Program-made: the position numbers and the translations under genes | The notes under the pieces: model-generated | The model's input: only the letters and a program-made list of their open reading frames with translations | The model's database searches: none | Told to the model about the DNA's origin: nothing | NCBI RefSeq assembly: GCF_036227125.1 | Contig: NZ_CP109435.1 | Span: 7,626,001 to 7,690,000, forward strand | Direction: 5' to 3' | From: Streptomyces sp. NBC_01485 | GTDB taxonomy: Bacteria > Actinomycetota > Actinomycetes > Streptomycetales > Streptomycetaceae | Length of the DNA: 64,000 bases | Part shown: positions 15,710 through 25,026 of the stretch, piece by piece | How the letters are laid out: every line of letters begins with the position of its first letter | Position numbering within the stretch: position 1 is the first letter of the stretch

Positions 15710-17203
15710 TCATCTTAGGACCGCGTTCGCCAGCAGTACGACCAGGAAGGCGATCGTCGGCAGGACCACGAGCAGCGCCAGGCAGCCCGATCCCAGGACT
15801 CGCGGCCAGGTCAGGATCTCGTCCGGCAGCGGGGCCCGCGCTCCTCTCGGTTCGACGCCGTCGCGATGGAAGCGGGCCGTGTCCGGAAGGGGTTCGGCAG
15901 CGGCTCCGGGGAGCGCGGACAGTTTCGCGGGGCCGCTGCCGCGAGTCGGCAGCCAGGCCGCCATGCGGAAACCACCGTTCGGCAGGGCGCCGGCCTCGAA
16001 CGTGCCGCCGAGCAGCGAGATCCGCTCCTGGCAGCCGGCCAGCCCGCTGTGGTTTCCCCCTTGGGAGCGGCCCGCCGCGCGGGGCGCCTCGTTGGTGACG
16101 GACACCTCGATCCCGCTGCCCGTGCCCCTGACCACCACCGTGGTCGGCGCGCCGGACGCGTGCTTCAGCACGTTCGTCAGCGCTTCCCGGACCACTCGGT
16201 GGATCGCCTGACGCGTTCGGAGCTCCACATCGGCCGTGTCGGGGACGGACCAGTCCAGCTCGACGAGGCTGCCTGTCCGCCGGGATTCCGTCACCAGAGA
16301 GGTGATGTCCGCACGCGTACCCGTCTCGTCTCCGGTCCTGCCCATCGGGTCCGTCATGTCCTCGTACCGCAGGACGCCGAGGATCTCGCGCAGTTCCTCC
16401 ATGGCCGTACCGGCGGTCGTACGCAGGAGCTCGGCCTGCCCGGCGAGGGCGGGTGCCTTCCGCGCGGCGGCGAGTTCCAGCGCCCCGGCGTGCACCGAGA
16501 TCAGGCTCAGCCGGTGGCCCAGGAGATCGTGCATCTCTCCCGCGATCCGAGTCCGTTCCTCCATCCGGGCCGCCGCGGCGGTCAGCGTGCGGGCCTGTTC
16601 CAGATAGGCGTTGCGCTCCCGCAGCAGGCTGACCAGGGGTCGCCGCCGCCCCAACAAGGTTCCTGCCAGGGCGGGAAGCAGAAGCAGCAGAATCGCCGAG
16701 ACCGCGTTGTCGGCCAGTTCCGAAGGCAGGTCCTCGGGCAGGACCAGGGCACGGGCGACGGTCAGGACACCGACGGCGGCGCACGCCACCGCGACGAGCT
16801 GCCACGCCCGCCGCGGCGGCCCGATACGACGGGTGGCGGACAGGACGACCAGCGGCACCACCGCCAGCGTCCACGCGTTGTCACCCACGACCAGCGGAGC
16901 GGACCCCACGATCGCGGCGATCGGCCGGCCGCGCCGAGCGGGGACGAGCAGGGCCGCCCACAACGCCTCCAGAACGGCCGCCGACGGCCGATGCGGGGGC
17001 GCCAGCAGCAGCGGTGTCAGACAGAAGGCCGCCGCCAGGGCGCAGACGACCGACTCGACGACGACCGTACGGCGTTCGGCGGCCCGCACCGCGGCCCAGC
17101 TCGCGGCCACCTCATGGCGCGTCCACCGTGGCACACCGGTCAGCGCGTGCCTCAGCCGTACGGACGGGCGCGACAGCCGCGTGTCTTCGGACGCCTGACT
17201 CAT
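15710..17203 (-). CDS. sensor histidine kinase (NarX/DesK-type)
   Basis: The 497-residue kinase has several TM segments within 48-185. A HisKA_3 dimerisation helix follows, with E-M-H-D-L-L-G-H (phospho-His at 225), and an HATPase domain with R-E-A-L-T-N-V-L-K-H-A-S and G-G-N-H-S-G-L-A-G-C-Q-E-R. It has an unusual extra C-terminal hydrophobic segment (about 470-495) after the ATPase domain. The start is the ATG at 17203, immediately 5' of the TnpB element, so its native upstream region may have been displaced. The gene is paired with the response regulator downstream. The signal is unknown. Confidence 0.88.
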   Translation of the reverse strand: MSQASEDTRLSRPSVRLRHALTGVPRWTRHEVAASWAAVRAAERRTVVVESVVCALAAAFCLTPLLLAPPHRPSAAVLEALWAALLVPARRGRPIAAIVGSAPLVVGDNAWTLAVVPLVVLSATRRIGPPRRAWQLVAVACAAVGVLTVARALVLPEDLPSELADNAVSAILLLLLPALAGTLLGRRRPLVSLLRERNAYLEQARTLTAAAARMEERTRIAGEMHDLLGHRLSLISVHAGALELAAARKAPALAGQAELLRTTAGTAMEELREILGVLRYEDMTDPMGRTGDETGTRADITSLVTESRRTGSLVELDWSVPDTADVELRTRQAIHRVVREALTNVLKHASGAPTTVVVRGTGSGIEVSVTNEAPRAAGRSQGGNHSGLAGCQERISLLGGTFEAGALPNGGFRMAAWLPTRGSGPAKLSALPGAAAEPLPDTARFHRDGVEPRGARAPLPDEILTWPRVLGSGCLALLVVLPTIAFLVVLLANAVLR

Positions 17204-17350
17204 CGGAGGTCCCTTCGTGGATACCCCCGGCTTTGGCCGGGGGCGGAAACGAAACCCCTGCGGAGCAGGGCAAGGAGCTGGGATTCGCTGCCAGGGCGGA
17301 TCATGGTGTCCTGACCCAGGTTTGCTCTTCACCTGGAGTTGATCTAGTTC

Positions 17351-18556
17351 GTGAGCGTGACCGCGAACCATGCGAAGCGGGCGTTCAAGTACCGCTTCTA
17401 TCCGACCGATGCGCAGGTAGCCGAGCTGTCGCGCACGTTCGGTTGCGTGCGGAAGGTCTACAACCTGGCGCTCGCCGCCCGTACCGAGGCGTGGGCGCGG
17501 CAGGAGCGGGTCAACTACAACGCCACGTCGGCGATGCTGACGGCATGGAAGAAGACCGAGGAGCTGGCGTTTCTGGGCGACGTGTCGTCGGTGCCGTTGC
17601 AGCAGACGCTGCGGCACTTGCAGACCGCGTTCACCAACTTCTTCGCCAGGCGGGCGAAGTACCCGCGCTTCAAGTCGCGGAAGAAGTCGCGCAAGTCGGC
17701 GGAGTACACCACCAGTGGGTTCCGCTTCCGTGACGGGAAGCTGACTCTGGCGAAGATGACCGACCCCCTGGGCATCGTCTGGTCCCGTCCCCTCCCTGAC
17801 AGGGCGAAGCCGTCCACGGTGACCGTTTCCCAGGACGCGGCGGGACGCTGGTTCGTCTCGTTGCTGTGTGACGACCCGTCCGTCCAGCCCCTCCCCGCCA
17901 CCGACAGCGCGGTCGGAATCGACGTCGGCCTGACACATCTCCTGACCCTCTCCACCGGGGAGAAGATCGCCAACCCCCGGCACGAGCGCCGGGACCGCAC
18001 CCGCCTCGCCAGGGCCCAGCGCAGCCTCGCCCACAAGGCGAAGGGCGACGGAGCCAACCGCAGGAAGGCCCGGACCAGGGTCGCGAAGATCCACGCGCGG
18101 ATCACCGACCGCCGCCGGGACCACCTGCACAAACTGACCACCCGGCTCGTGCGTGAAAACCAAACGCTCGTGATCGAGGACCTGACCGTGCGCAACATGG
18201 TCAGGAACCGGAGACTCGCCCGCGCCATCAGCGACGCGGCCTGGGCGCAGTTCCGGAGCTTGCTGGAGTACAAGGCCGCCTGGTACGGGCGGGAAGTGAT
18301 CGCGGTCGACCGCTTCTTCCCCTCCTCCAAACTGTGCTCCGCGTGCGGCGCCCTCGCTGAGAGGATGCCGCTCAGCGTCCGCGCCTGGACGTGCGACAAC
18401 TGCGGAACGGCCCACGACCGGGACGTGAACGCGGCGAACAACCTTCTGGCCGCCGGGCTGGCGGTGACAGTCTGTGGAGCCGGTGTAAGACCTCAACGGA
18501 GCACTCCGGGCGGGCAGTCGGCGACGAAGCAGAAAACCCCACGGCGCGAGCCGTAG
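17351..18556 (+). CDS. tnpB: RNA-guided nuclease/transposon protein TnpB
   Basis: The 401-residue TnpB looks intact. It has an N-terminal helical domain with A-F-K-Y-R-F-Y-P-T. The RuvC-like catalytic residues are D191 (G-I-D-V-G-L), E276 (V-I-E-D-L-T-V) and D356/D358 (H-D-R-D-V-N-A-A-N-N). The zinc ribbon has C329-x2-C332 and C348-x2-C351. Family members are RNA-guided DNA nucleases that use an omega-RNA made from the element's right end and help retain the element at its site. GTG or ATG starts are possible; GTG at 17351 keeps the full N-terminal motif. No TnpA is nearby, so mobilisation would depend on a transposase elsewhere. Confidence 0.9.
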   Translation: MSVTANHAKRAFKYRFYPTDAQVAELSRTFGCVRKVYNLALAARTEAWARQERVNYNATSAMLTAWKKTEELAFLGDVSSVPLQQTLRHLQTAFTNFFARRAKYPRFKSRKKSRKSAEYTTSGFRFRDGKLTLAKMTDPLGIVWSRPLPDRAKPSTVTVSQDAAGRWFVSLLCDDPSVQPLPATDSAVGIDVGLTHLLTLSTGEKIANPRHERRDRTRLARAQRSLAHKAKGDGANRRKARTRVAKIHARITDRRRDHLHKLTTRLVRENQTLVIEDLTVRNMVRNRRLARAISDAAWAQFRSLLEYKAAWYGREVIAVDRFFPSSKLCSACGALAERMPLSVRAWTCDNCGTAHDRDVNAANNLLAAGLAVTVCGAGVRPQRSTPGGQSATKQKTPRREP

Positions 18557-18591
18557 GAATCCCCCTCGTTCACGAGGGGGGAGGAAGTCAA
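18470..18591 (+). ncRNA. probable omega-RNA (reRNA) of the TnpB element
   Basis: The 3' end of tnpB and the following 35 bp fold into two hairpins (18541-18554 and 18561-18580) and end in GTCAA, which would directly precede the guide (GATCCTCC... in the flank). This matches the known arrangement of TnpB guide RNAs. The 5' limit is a guess. Confidence 0.4.
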
Positions 18592-18675
18592 GATCCTCCT
18601 TTGCCCGTCTCACAGTGGATCCCCCGGGAGGGACGGTAGCCGCGGCGGTGGTCGTCGCGCGGCGGACCCCGGGTG

Positions 18676-20004
18676 TCACGCGCCGAGCCTGAGGCCCAAC
18701 TCCGCCCGCAACGCGGCCACATCCACCTGGTCGGCGGCCAGCAGCCGTACGACCATGACGTCGGCGTCGGCGTCGGCGTCGGTGTCGGAGTCCGTGCCCG
18801 TGCCCGTGTCCGTCGCCGACTCGTCGAGCAGCGCGGCCAGCAGGTGGACCGTGTCGACCGTGGGCGAACCGTGCTCGGCGGCGGACAGTTGCGCCACTGC
18901 CCTGACCCGGTCGGCGGCGGCGGACGGACGCACCTCGCCGCTGTCGGGAACACCGGCGGACGGGATCGCCGAATCCGAAGCCACGACCGAAGCCGACGTC
19001 CCGACCGAAGCCGAAGTGACCAGGGAAGACTGCCGTACCCCGTGCCGACGCATCAGGGCCGGAGCGGAGTTGGCCTTCGCCAGCTTCTCGGGAAGCGAGC
19101 GCCCGGCGACGAACAGGGCCCGGTCCAGGGCCAGTATCCCGAGCAGAAGATCCACCGGCTCCACCGCGGCGCGCCCGCTCCGTACCGCCTGCCGCGTGGC
19201 CTCCATGAACACCACGGACAGAACCGGTGAGCCGTTCATGGGGCTTCCGGAGGTCCACGAAATCAGCGCGCGGGTCAGGCGGTTACCGCTTTTGCCCAGC
19301 GTTCCGGCCTGTCGAAGAAGGGTGACACCGCGGGATTCCGGCCCCTCGGTCCACGCCGGGGCGCTCGCGTCCAATGCGTCCAACGCGTCCAACGCGTTCG
19401 TCGCGGCGGAGAGATCCAGCCTCTCCAGCACCATCGCCTCCCGTGCCCTGCTGTCCGGCAGTTCCAGCACGGCGCGGGCGACATGCCGGCAGCGCACCGA
19501 GATCGTCCCCTCGGCGCGGGCCGACCTGAGCGCGAGCAGCAGGCACGCGCGCAGCGCCCCGGTCGTCCCGGGCGGCACCCGGCCACCTTCCGGGGCTGAT
19601 CCGCGCACCCCGAGGCCGTAGCGCCACCGGGCCTCACGCCAGGTGGCGTCGACCTCCTTCTCGTCGGCTTCCTGACGGGGGGCTCCCTCATCGGCACCGG
19701 CCGCGACCGGCACACCGCGCACCTCGTCGTCGCTCACCCAGCCGTGGCCCGCCCGACCGGCGATCAGACCACTGAGCGAACCGGCCTTCCGCATCCCGGG
19801 GGCGATCGCCTCACCGGCTTCCGTGTCCCCCAACACGAGTGCCCCCAGCAGGGTGTCCGTCCCCACGGCCGACAACTCCCCCTTGACCGCCCGGCGCAGT
19901 GTCTCCACGAGCAGGTCCATGACGTCCGGCTCGAACTCCGTGGCCGCCCCGATCACGGCCGTGCCGTCGTCGGCGTGGACTCCGGTCGTCTCTTGCTGCC
20001 CCAT
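18676..20004 (-). CDS. Clp N-terminal-domain-like repeat protein
   Basis: The 442-residue protein has no AAA+ module. It shows several ClpN-like helical units, recognisable by G-T-D-T-L-L-G-A-L-V-L (about 38-50), V-E-P-V-D-L-L-L-G-I-L-A-L (about 290) and T-V-D-T-V-H-L-L-A-A-L-L-D (about 390). It may therefore be a stand-alone ClpS/ClpN-type adaptor or substrate-binding protein (inference). The tail contains an Asp-rich run (D-T-D-A-D-A-D-A-D-V). Start ATG 20004 follows GAGGGG at good spacing; the longer upstream frame lacks a ribosome site. A TnpB element is inserted 85 bp past its stop. Confidence 0.7.
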   Translation of the reverse strand: MGQQETTGVHADDGTAVIGAATEFEPDVMDLLVETLRRAVKGELSAVGTDTLLGALVLGDTEAGEAIAPGMRKAGSLSGLIAGRAGHGWVSDDEVRGVPVAAGADEGAPRQEADEKEVDATWREARWRYGLGVRGSAPEGGRVPPGTTGALRACLLLALRSARAEGTISVRCRHVARAVLELPDSRAREAMVLERLDLSAATNALDALDALDASAPAWTEGPESRGVTLLRQAGTLGKSGNRLTRALISWTSGSPMNGSPVLSVVFMEATRQAVRSGRAAVEPVDLLLGILALDRALFVAGRSLPEKLAKANSAPALMRRHGVRQSSLVTSASVGTSASVVASDSAIPSAGVPDSGEVRPSAAADRVRAVAQLSAAEHGSPTVDTVHLLAALLDESATDTGTGTDSDTDADADADVMVVRLLAADQVDVAALRAELGLRLGA

Positions 20005-20115
20005 CAACGTTCCCCTCGCAGTGCGGTGGTGGCCTGGTGACGACGACGCTAGGCGCGCCTCCCGCGACACCGCGACGGCCGACCGGCCAGACTCCCGGTC
20101 CGATCGGCCATCCGG

Positions 20116-20997
20116 CTACGGGACTCCGTGCCCCTGCGAGGGATCGTGCAGACCGGCGAGCAGTTGGAGCCGCTCGGCGTCGGGGCCGCCCTCGACGGCG
20201 GTGTAGACGATCAGCATCGGGCCGGGAGTGCCCGGCAGCGGGTAGGCGTCCCAGTCCAGGTTCAGCTCCCCGACCAGGGGATGGTTGACGCGCATCCGGC
20301 CGCGCGTCGTCTCCGCCACGTCGTGGCGGGCCCACAGCGTCGCGAACTCGTCGCTGTGGACGGCGAGTTCGCCGACCAGCTCCACGGCGCGCGGATTCCC
20401 CGGATCGGCGGCGACCTGTGCGCGCAGCATCGCGGTCAGCTCGGCGACGGTGGCGGCCCGTTCCGGGCAGGTCTGGTCGGCCTCCGGGTGCAGCAGGAGC
20501 GACAGCAAGTTCCGTTCTGCCAAAGGGAGTTGGGTGAACTCGCCCAGCAGGGCGCCGGCCAGTGGGCTCCAGGCCAGTACGTCCAGGTGGCGGCCCACGA
20601 CCAGTGCGGGCGAGGGCATCGTGCGCAGCAACCGCTGTGTGGTGTCGGGTACTTCCTCCGGTTCGTACCGGCGTGCGGCGCGGGCCGGTGTCCGCGCGGC
20701 GGCGGCGAGGCTGTGCAGGTGCCGGGACTCCTCGGCGGAGAAGCCGAGGGCGCGCGCGAGGGCGTCCAGGACCTGTTCGGAGGGCCGTACGTCGCGTCCC
20801 TGCTCCATGCGCTGGTAGTAGTCCGAACTCACCCCCGCCAGCAGGGCCAGCTCCTCACGCCGCAGCCCGGCGACACGCCGCCTCGGGCCGGGTTCGAGGC
20901 CGACGTCCTCCGGCCGCAGCCGGGTCCGGCGGGTGCGCAGGAATTCGGCGAGTTCGCGTCGGGGATCGTCGGTCGGTGCGAGGGGGGCGTCGGTCAC
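20116..20997 (-). CDS. XRE-family transcriptional regulator, MmyB-like
   Basis: The 293-residue regulator has an N-terminal HTH (R-R-E-E-L-A-L-L-A-G-V-S-S-D-Y-Y-Q-R-M-E-Q-G at about 50-70). A MmyB-like ligand-binding domain (about 120-280) follows, with P-A-L-V-V-G-R-H-L-D-V-L-A-W-S-P-L-A and the C-terminal P-G-P-M-L-I-V-Y-T-A. These regulators commonly control an adjacent divergent oxidoreductase. The quinone oxidoreductase gene 131 bp away on the plus strand fits that pattern (inference). Length and domain order are normal. Confidence 0.9.
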   Translation of the reverse strand: MTDAPLAPTDDPRRELAEFLRTRRTRLRPEDVGLEPGPRRRVAGLRREELALLAGVSSDYYQRMEQGRDVRPSEQVLDALARALGFSAEESRHLHSLAAAARTPARAARRYEPEEVPDTTQRLLRTMPSPALVVGRHLDVLAWSPLAGALLGEFTQLPLAERNLLSLLLHPEADQTCPERAATVAELTAMLRAQVAADPGNPRAVELVGELAVHSDEFATLWARHDVAETTRGRMRVNHPLVGELNLDWDAYPLPGTPGPMLIVYTAVEGGPDAERLQLLAGLHDPSQGHGVP

Positions 20998-21128
20998 GGC
21001 GCCAGTATGCCGCCGGCGCCGCTCGGGAGGGTGGGTCTGCCAGTCCCAGGAAAAGGCGAACGACCGTGATGCCGCGAGCGGGGACCACTATCGGTTCCAC
21101 ACCAGCCGACCACGGAAGGAACAGCGCC

Positions 21129-22079
21129 ATGAAGGCCGCCCAGATCACGAGTTACGGTGCACCGGACGTCCTGCGGATCAGCGATGTCGACCGCCCCGCT
21201 CCCGGTGCCGGCGAGGTCCTGGTGTCGGTCGAGGCGTCCAGCGTGAACGGACACGACGTGATCGTCCGCGCCGGGGAGCTGAAGATGGTGTCGGGGCGCC
21301 GCTTCCCGATCGGCGCGGGGCTGGACTTCGCGGGCGTCGTCGTCGAGACCGGCGCCGACGTCGAGGGCTACCGGGCCGGGGACCGGGTGTGGGGCATGGT
21401 GCATCCCCGGCAGCGGCACACCACCGCGGGGGCGGCCGAGTACGTCGTGGTCCCCGCGGACCGGATCGCGCCCGCCCCGCCCGGCATCTCACCGGTCGAC
21501 GCGGCCTCCCTCGTCGTCGCGGGCGCCACGGCGCTGATCGCGCTGCGCGACAGCGTGCACCTCGCGGTCGGGGAACGGGTCCTCGTACGGGGCGCGGCCG
21601 GCGGTGTCGGCACAGCCGCCGTGCAACTGGCACACGCGCTGGGCGGCCACGTCACCGCGCTGGCCCGCGACCGCCACGCCCGACCGCTCACCGACCTCGG
21701 CGCCGACGAAGTCCTCGACCACGGCTCCACCACGTCGGACCGGATCGGACCGTTCGACGTCATCGTCGACACCGTAGGCTCGGAACTGCACTGCTACCGA
21801 AGCCGGTTGGCCAAGGGCGGCCGGATGGTCACCGTCGGCCTGTCCGCGTCGGCCCTGGCCGCGATCGCCGCGTCGAGCGTGCACGGCTCCCGCCGTATCC
21901 GCACCTTCAGCGCCAACCCGGACACCGCCCTACTGCGCGCCCTGGCCGACCACGTCACGTCGGGTGCGCTGCGCCCGGTGGTCCACAGCGTGTACCCGCT
22001 CGCGGACATCGCCGCCGCGCACGCGGCGTTCGAGCGCGGCGGCGTCGTGGGCAAGCACGTGGTCGCGGTGTCCGCGTAG
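21129..22079 (+). CDS. NADP-dependent quinone oxidoreductase/zinc-free alcohol dehydrogenase-like
   Basis: The 316-residue MDR-superfamily enzyme has a GroES-like N-domain (M-K-A-A-Q-I-T-S-Y-G; G-L-D-F-A-G-V-V at about 62-69). The Rossmann domain carries V-R-G-A-A-G-G-V-G-T-A-A-V-Q-L-A near 155. Zinc-binding cysteines are absent, as in quinone oxidoreductases. It likely reduces quinones or enones with NADPH. The ATG at 21129 is preceded by GGAAGGAAC. It is divergent from the MmyB-like regulator, its likely controller. Confidence 0.88.
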   Translation: MKAAQITSYGAPDVLRISDVDRPAPGAGEVLVSVEASSVNGHDVIVRAGELKMVSGRRFPIGAGLDFAGVVVETGADVEGYRAGDRVWGMVHPRQRHTTAGAAEYVVVPADRIAPAPPGISPVDAASLVVAGATALIALRDSVHLAVGERVLVRGAAGGVGTAAVQLAHALGGHVTALARDRHARPLTDLGADEVLDHGSTTSDRIGPFDVIVDTVGSELHCYRSRLAKGGRMVTVGLSASALAAIAASSVHGSRRIRTFSANPDTALLRALADHVTSGALRPVVHSVYPLADIAAAHAAFERGGVVGKHVVAVSA

Positions 22080-22092
22080 CTCCGTCTGTTCC

Positions 22093-23433
22093 TCACGGGT
22101 GGGCTTCCGGGTGCGGTGGTGCCGTCCGCTCGGCATCGATGGTGGCGCGGCCGGTGGCGGCCAGGAGTGCGAGCAGTGCGAGCACGGCCAGCAGGACGAC
22201 GACCAGCAGCAGGATGGTCAGAGCCGTCGGGTGGTTCCAGAGCGCGAAGACCAGGGCCACGATCAGCAGGGCGGCCAGGGCGATCCACCGGCGGTGGGTC
22301 TGGGTCCAGGTTCCCACCCGGCCGGTGCGGACCTGGTGGGCGTAGGCCCACTGGGCCGCGGAGCCCGCGGCGCGCTCGGACGTGCCCCGGACAGCGCGCG
22401 GCAGTCGTCCGGGGCCGATCAGATAGGCGCCCAGCGCGATGACCACGCCGAGCACGATCGCCGTGCGCAGACTCACCTTGAGGAAGTGCACCAGGGTGTC
22501 GAAGACGGCTGCCGCGGCTGCCTCCGACTGGACCTGGGGCGGGAGGTGGTCCAGGTAGTAGCGGCGGGCGACGACCAGGACGACGGCCACGACCAGGCAG
22601 GCGAAGGCCGCGCCCAGAGCCGTACGGGCCAGGGCCCGGCGGCGCCGGTGGGCGAGCAGCACACCGGCCGCGCCGATCACCACGACGATCACGGGAAACC
22701 AGTTCCCGACCACGTCCAGCAGATGGGCGCCCTTGCGGATCTTTTCCAGTTGGTCGGACTGGAAGAGCACCATCTCCTTGTCGACCTCGGGGATCTTGGA
22801 GGCGGGGGATACGCCGGCGTTCACGAGCGCCTGTTTGACCTGTTCGACGGCTTCGCCGACGTCGAGGGTGACCGTCCCGCCGTTCACGCCCACGGCGCCA
22901 CGGCCCTCGCCGGTGAGCGCGTGGACGACCGCGGCGTGGGCGCGCCGGTTGGCGTTCGTCCAGATCCGCTCGAAGCGGTCGCTCCGCACGAAGCGGGTGG
23001 CCACCTTCTCGACCGTGTCGTTGACGGCGGAGTCGAGCTGCGGGCCCAGCCCCTTCACGGCCTGCGCGGCGCGGGGCGGCAGCCCCTGGGCCTGGAGCCA
23101 GGCGGCGATGTCCGCGGCGGCCCGGCTGCCGTCCACCCGTACGTCGGCGGCATGGGTGATGCGCTTGACGGCCGCGTCCTCGATCGCCGGATCCGAGGCG
23201 AGCGGCGAGACGGTCTCCACGTACCGGTCGGTGTCCAGCGCGATGTCGTGCACCCACACCGTGAGCAGCGCGACCGGCACCAGGATGCAGGTGAGCACGA
23301 TGAGCACGGCCGAGACGGTGTTCCGGGCGATCCGCGAGGCCGCCGTGCCGTGCTCGGGCCTGCTCCCCGCCGCGCCGCCGGCGCCCCCCTTCGGGACGGC
23401 AGCGGGCTCGGACGGCTCGTGCGGGCTGCTCAT
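22093..23433 (-). CDS. multi-pass integral membrane protein, hypothetical
   Basis: I cannot name the function of this 446-residue protein. It has TM1 at about 38-60 and an extracytoplasmic domain of about 165 residues (V-H-D-I-A-L-D-T-D-R-Y-V-E-T-V-S-P-L onward). Four or five further TM segments lie at about 230-425, including two long hydrophobic runs near the C-terminus. The arrangement is common in actinomycete membrane proteins of unknown role. Start ATG 23433 follows GGAG. It is convergent with the quinone oxidoreductase gene (13 bp apart) and divergent from the lipid-kinase gene. Confidence 0.75.
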   Translation of the reverse strand: MSSPHEPSEPAAVPKGGAGGAAGSRPEHGTAASRIARNTVSAVLIVLTCILVPVALLTVWVHDIALDTDRYVETVSPLASDPAIEDAAVKRITHAADVRVDGSRAAADIAAWLQAQGLPPRAAQAVKGLGPQLDSAVNDTVEKVATRFVRSDRFERIWTNANRRAHAAVVHALTGEGRGAVGVNGGTVTLDVGEAVEQVKQALVNAGVSPASKIPEVDKEMVLFQSDQLEKIRKGAHLLDVVGNWFPVIVVVIGAAGVLLAHRRRRALARTALGAAFACLVVAVVLVVARRYYLDHLPPQVQSEAAAAAVFDTLVHFLKVSLRTAIVLGVVIALGAYLIGPGRLPRAVRGTSERAAGSAAQWAYAHQVRTGRVGTWTQTHRRWIALAALLIVALVFALWNHPTALTILLLVVVLLAVLALLALLAATGRATIDAERTAPPHPEAHP

Positions 23434-23688
23434 GGGGTCTCCAGGGCTCCTGGGGGATCGGCCTGCCTCCATTTCCGCCGCTTTACGGCGAGACGGCCCG
23501 CCCAGATGGGCCGTACGGGCGAGACGCGGTCAACCGCGCGGCGGCGGTGGTGAACATGCGGCGCACACCGTCGGGTGGTGCACTGGCAGTGGTGGTGGGG
23601 GCGCTTCCGCGTGGACGGCTCGCGGCCGTGGACGCGGCGGTGCCGCGTACGGTCGTGTCGGCCGTGCCCGCGACCGGCAGGAGGTTCC

Positions 23689-25026
23689 ATGCACAGGGAC
23701 TCCGGGGCGCGCGTTCGCCCCGCACAGCGTTGGTCCGCACGCCTTGCCCTCGCGGCAGGGCTCGCCGCGGTCGTGATCCTGCTCCTGTTCGCGGGAATCA
23801 GGAGCATCGCGCTCCTGGGCGCCGGGCTGGCCGGGTTGGCCGTATCGGCGGCGAGCCTGTGGTGGGCGCTGACCCTGCGTGGAATCGGCAGGCTGCTCGC
23901 CTTCACCCTGGCCGCCGTCGCCCCGCTCGCGGTGCTGGTGCTCTACGCATGGGCGGAGCTGCTGTGGGTCGTACTCGTCTCCCTCGGCCTGTGGGCCCTC
24001 GGGGTTTCCGTCGGCGGAGCGGCACTCAGCGCGGACAGGGAGGGCAGCGGGGACAGCGGGGACGGGGAGCCGGCAGGGCCCCCGGAGACGCGGACGGCTC
24101 CTCCCAAACACCCCTTCCTCATCATGAATCCACGGTCAGGCGGCGGAAAGGTGGGGAAGTTCCACCTCAAGGAGAAGGCCGAGGCGCTCGACGCCGACGT
24201 CCTCCTGCTGGACACGGCTCATCAGCAGGACGTGGTCGCGCTCGCCGAGAAGGCGGTCGAAGACGGCGCAGACCTCCTCGGAGTCGCCGGCGGTGACGGC
24301 ACACAGGCCCTGGTGGCCGGCGTCGCCGCCCGGCACGGCATTCCCTTCATGGTGATCTCGGCCGGAACCCGCAACCACTTCGCCCTCGACCTCGGCCTGG
24401 ACCGGGACGACCCGTCGACCTGCCTGGACGCGCTCGCCGACGGCGTCGAACTCCGCGTCGACATCGGTTTCATCGGTGAGCGGGCCTTTGTCAACAACGC
24501 CTCCTTCGGTACCTACGCGGCCGTGGTGCAGAGTCCCGCCTACCGCGACGACAAGGTCCGCACCGTCCTGCGGACGCTTCCCGACCTGCTGACCCACCGA
24601 CGCGGCCCGCGGCTGGCCGTCCAGGCTGCGGACACGGCCATCGACGGGCCGCAGGCCGTGCTCGTCAGCAACAACCCCTACCGGATGGGCGACCTCGCCG
24701 GCCTCGGCCGCCGAGAGGTCCTGGACTCGGGCGCCCTCGGCGTCCTGGGCGTCAACGTCGACAACGCCGCGCAGGCGGCCGAGCTGCTCGCGGGGAGGCA
24801 CGCGCCCGGTCTCACCGCTCTGACCGCCCAGGAGGTCGTCATCGACGCGGACGAGCCCGAGATCGAAGCCGGGGTCGACGGTGAGGCGCTGACCCTGCCG
24901 ACACCCGTGCGGTGCACGATCCGACCCCGGGCCCTGCGCGTACGCGTACCGCGCCACCGCCCCGGCGCGCCCCGCACGAGGGCCCCGATGGACTGGCGGC
25001 GGCTCCGGAAGCTGGCACTGAGCTGA
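23689..25026 (+). CDS. diacylglycerol kinase-family protein with N-terminal membrane segments
   Basis: In this 445-residue protein, residues 18-115 contain four hydrophobic segments. Residues 140-420 form a DAGK catalytic domain with F-L-I-M-N-P-R-S-G-G-G-K, the nucleotide-binding V-A-G-G-D-G-T-Q-A and I-S-A-G-T-R-N-H-F-A-L-D. Family members phosphorylate diacylglycerol or related lipids with ATP. The membrane-fused form is frequent in actinomycetes. The start was set at ATG 23689 because CAGGAGG lies just upstream; the longer frame has no ribosome site. Role could be phospholipid recycling or lipid signalling. Confidence 0.88.
   Translation: MHRDSGARVRPAQRWSARLALAAGLAAVVILLLFAGIRSIALLGAGLAGLAVSAASLWWALTLRGIGRLLAFTLAAVAPLAVLVLYAWAELLWVVLVSLGLWALGVSVGGAALSADREGSGDSGDGEPAGPPETRTAPPKHPFLIMNPRSGGGKVGKFHLKEKAEALDADVLLLDTAHQQDVVALAEKAVEDGADLLGVAGGDGTQALVAGVAARHGIPFMVISAGTRNHFALDLGLDRDDPSTCLDALADGVELRVDIGFIGERAFVNNASFGTYAAVVQSPAYRDDKVRTVLRTLPDLLTHRRGPRLAVQAADTAIDGPQAVLVSNNPYRMGDLAGLGRREVLDSGALGVLGVNVDNAAQAAELLAGRHAPGLTALTAQEVVIDADEPEIEAGVDGEALTLPTPVRCTIRPRALRVRVPRHRPGAPRTRAPMDWRRLRKLALS

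Larger units (their letters stand above)
17224..18591 (+). mobile_element. TnpB-only IS200/IS605-family (IS1341-like) element
   Basis: The element has no TnpA. The left end carries the hairpin CCCCCGGC-tttg-GCCGGGGG (17224-17243). tnpB follows, and the right end has two hairpins: ACGGC-gcga-GCCGT (18541-18554) and CCCCCTCG-ttca-CGAGGGGG (18561-18580). The right end finishes in GAGGAAGTCAA, the kind of sequence that closes IS605-type right ends. Exact borders are inferred, since this family makes no target duplication. It sits between the kinase gene start and the Clp-N-like gene. Confidence 0.75.

Noticed and set aside
15710-19258. 1182-codon continuous minus frame running through the TnpB element into the kinase
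   Set aside because: Only its last 497 codons are a real protein; the rest is antisense of tnpB and of the Clp-N-like gene.
20004-20070. Upstream 22-codon extension of the Clp-N-like protein
   Set aside because: No ribosome site there, whereas GAGGGG precedes ATG 20004.
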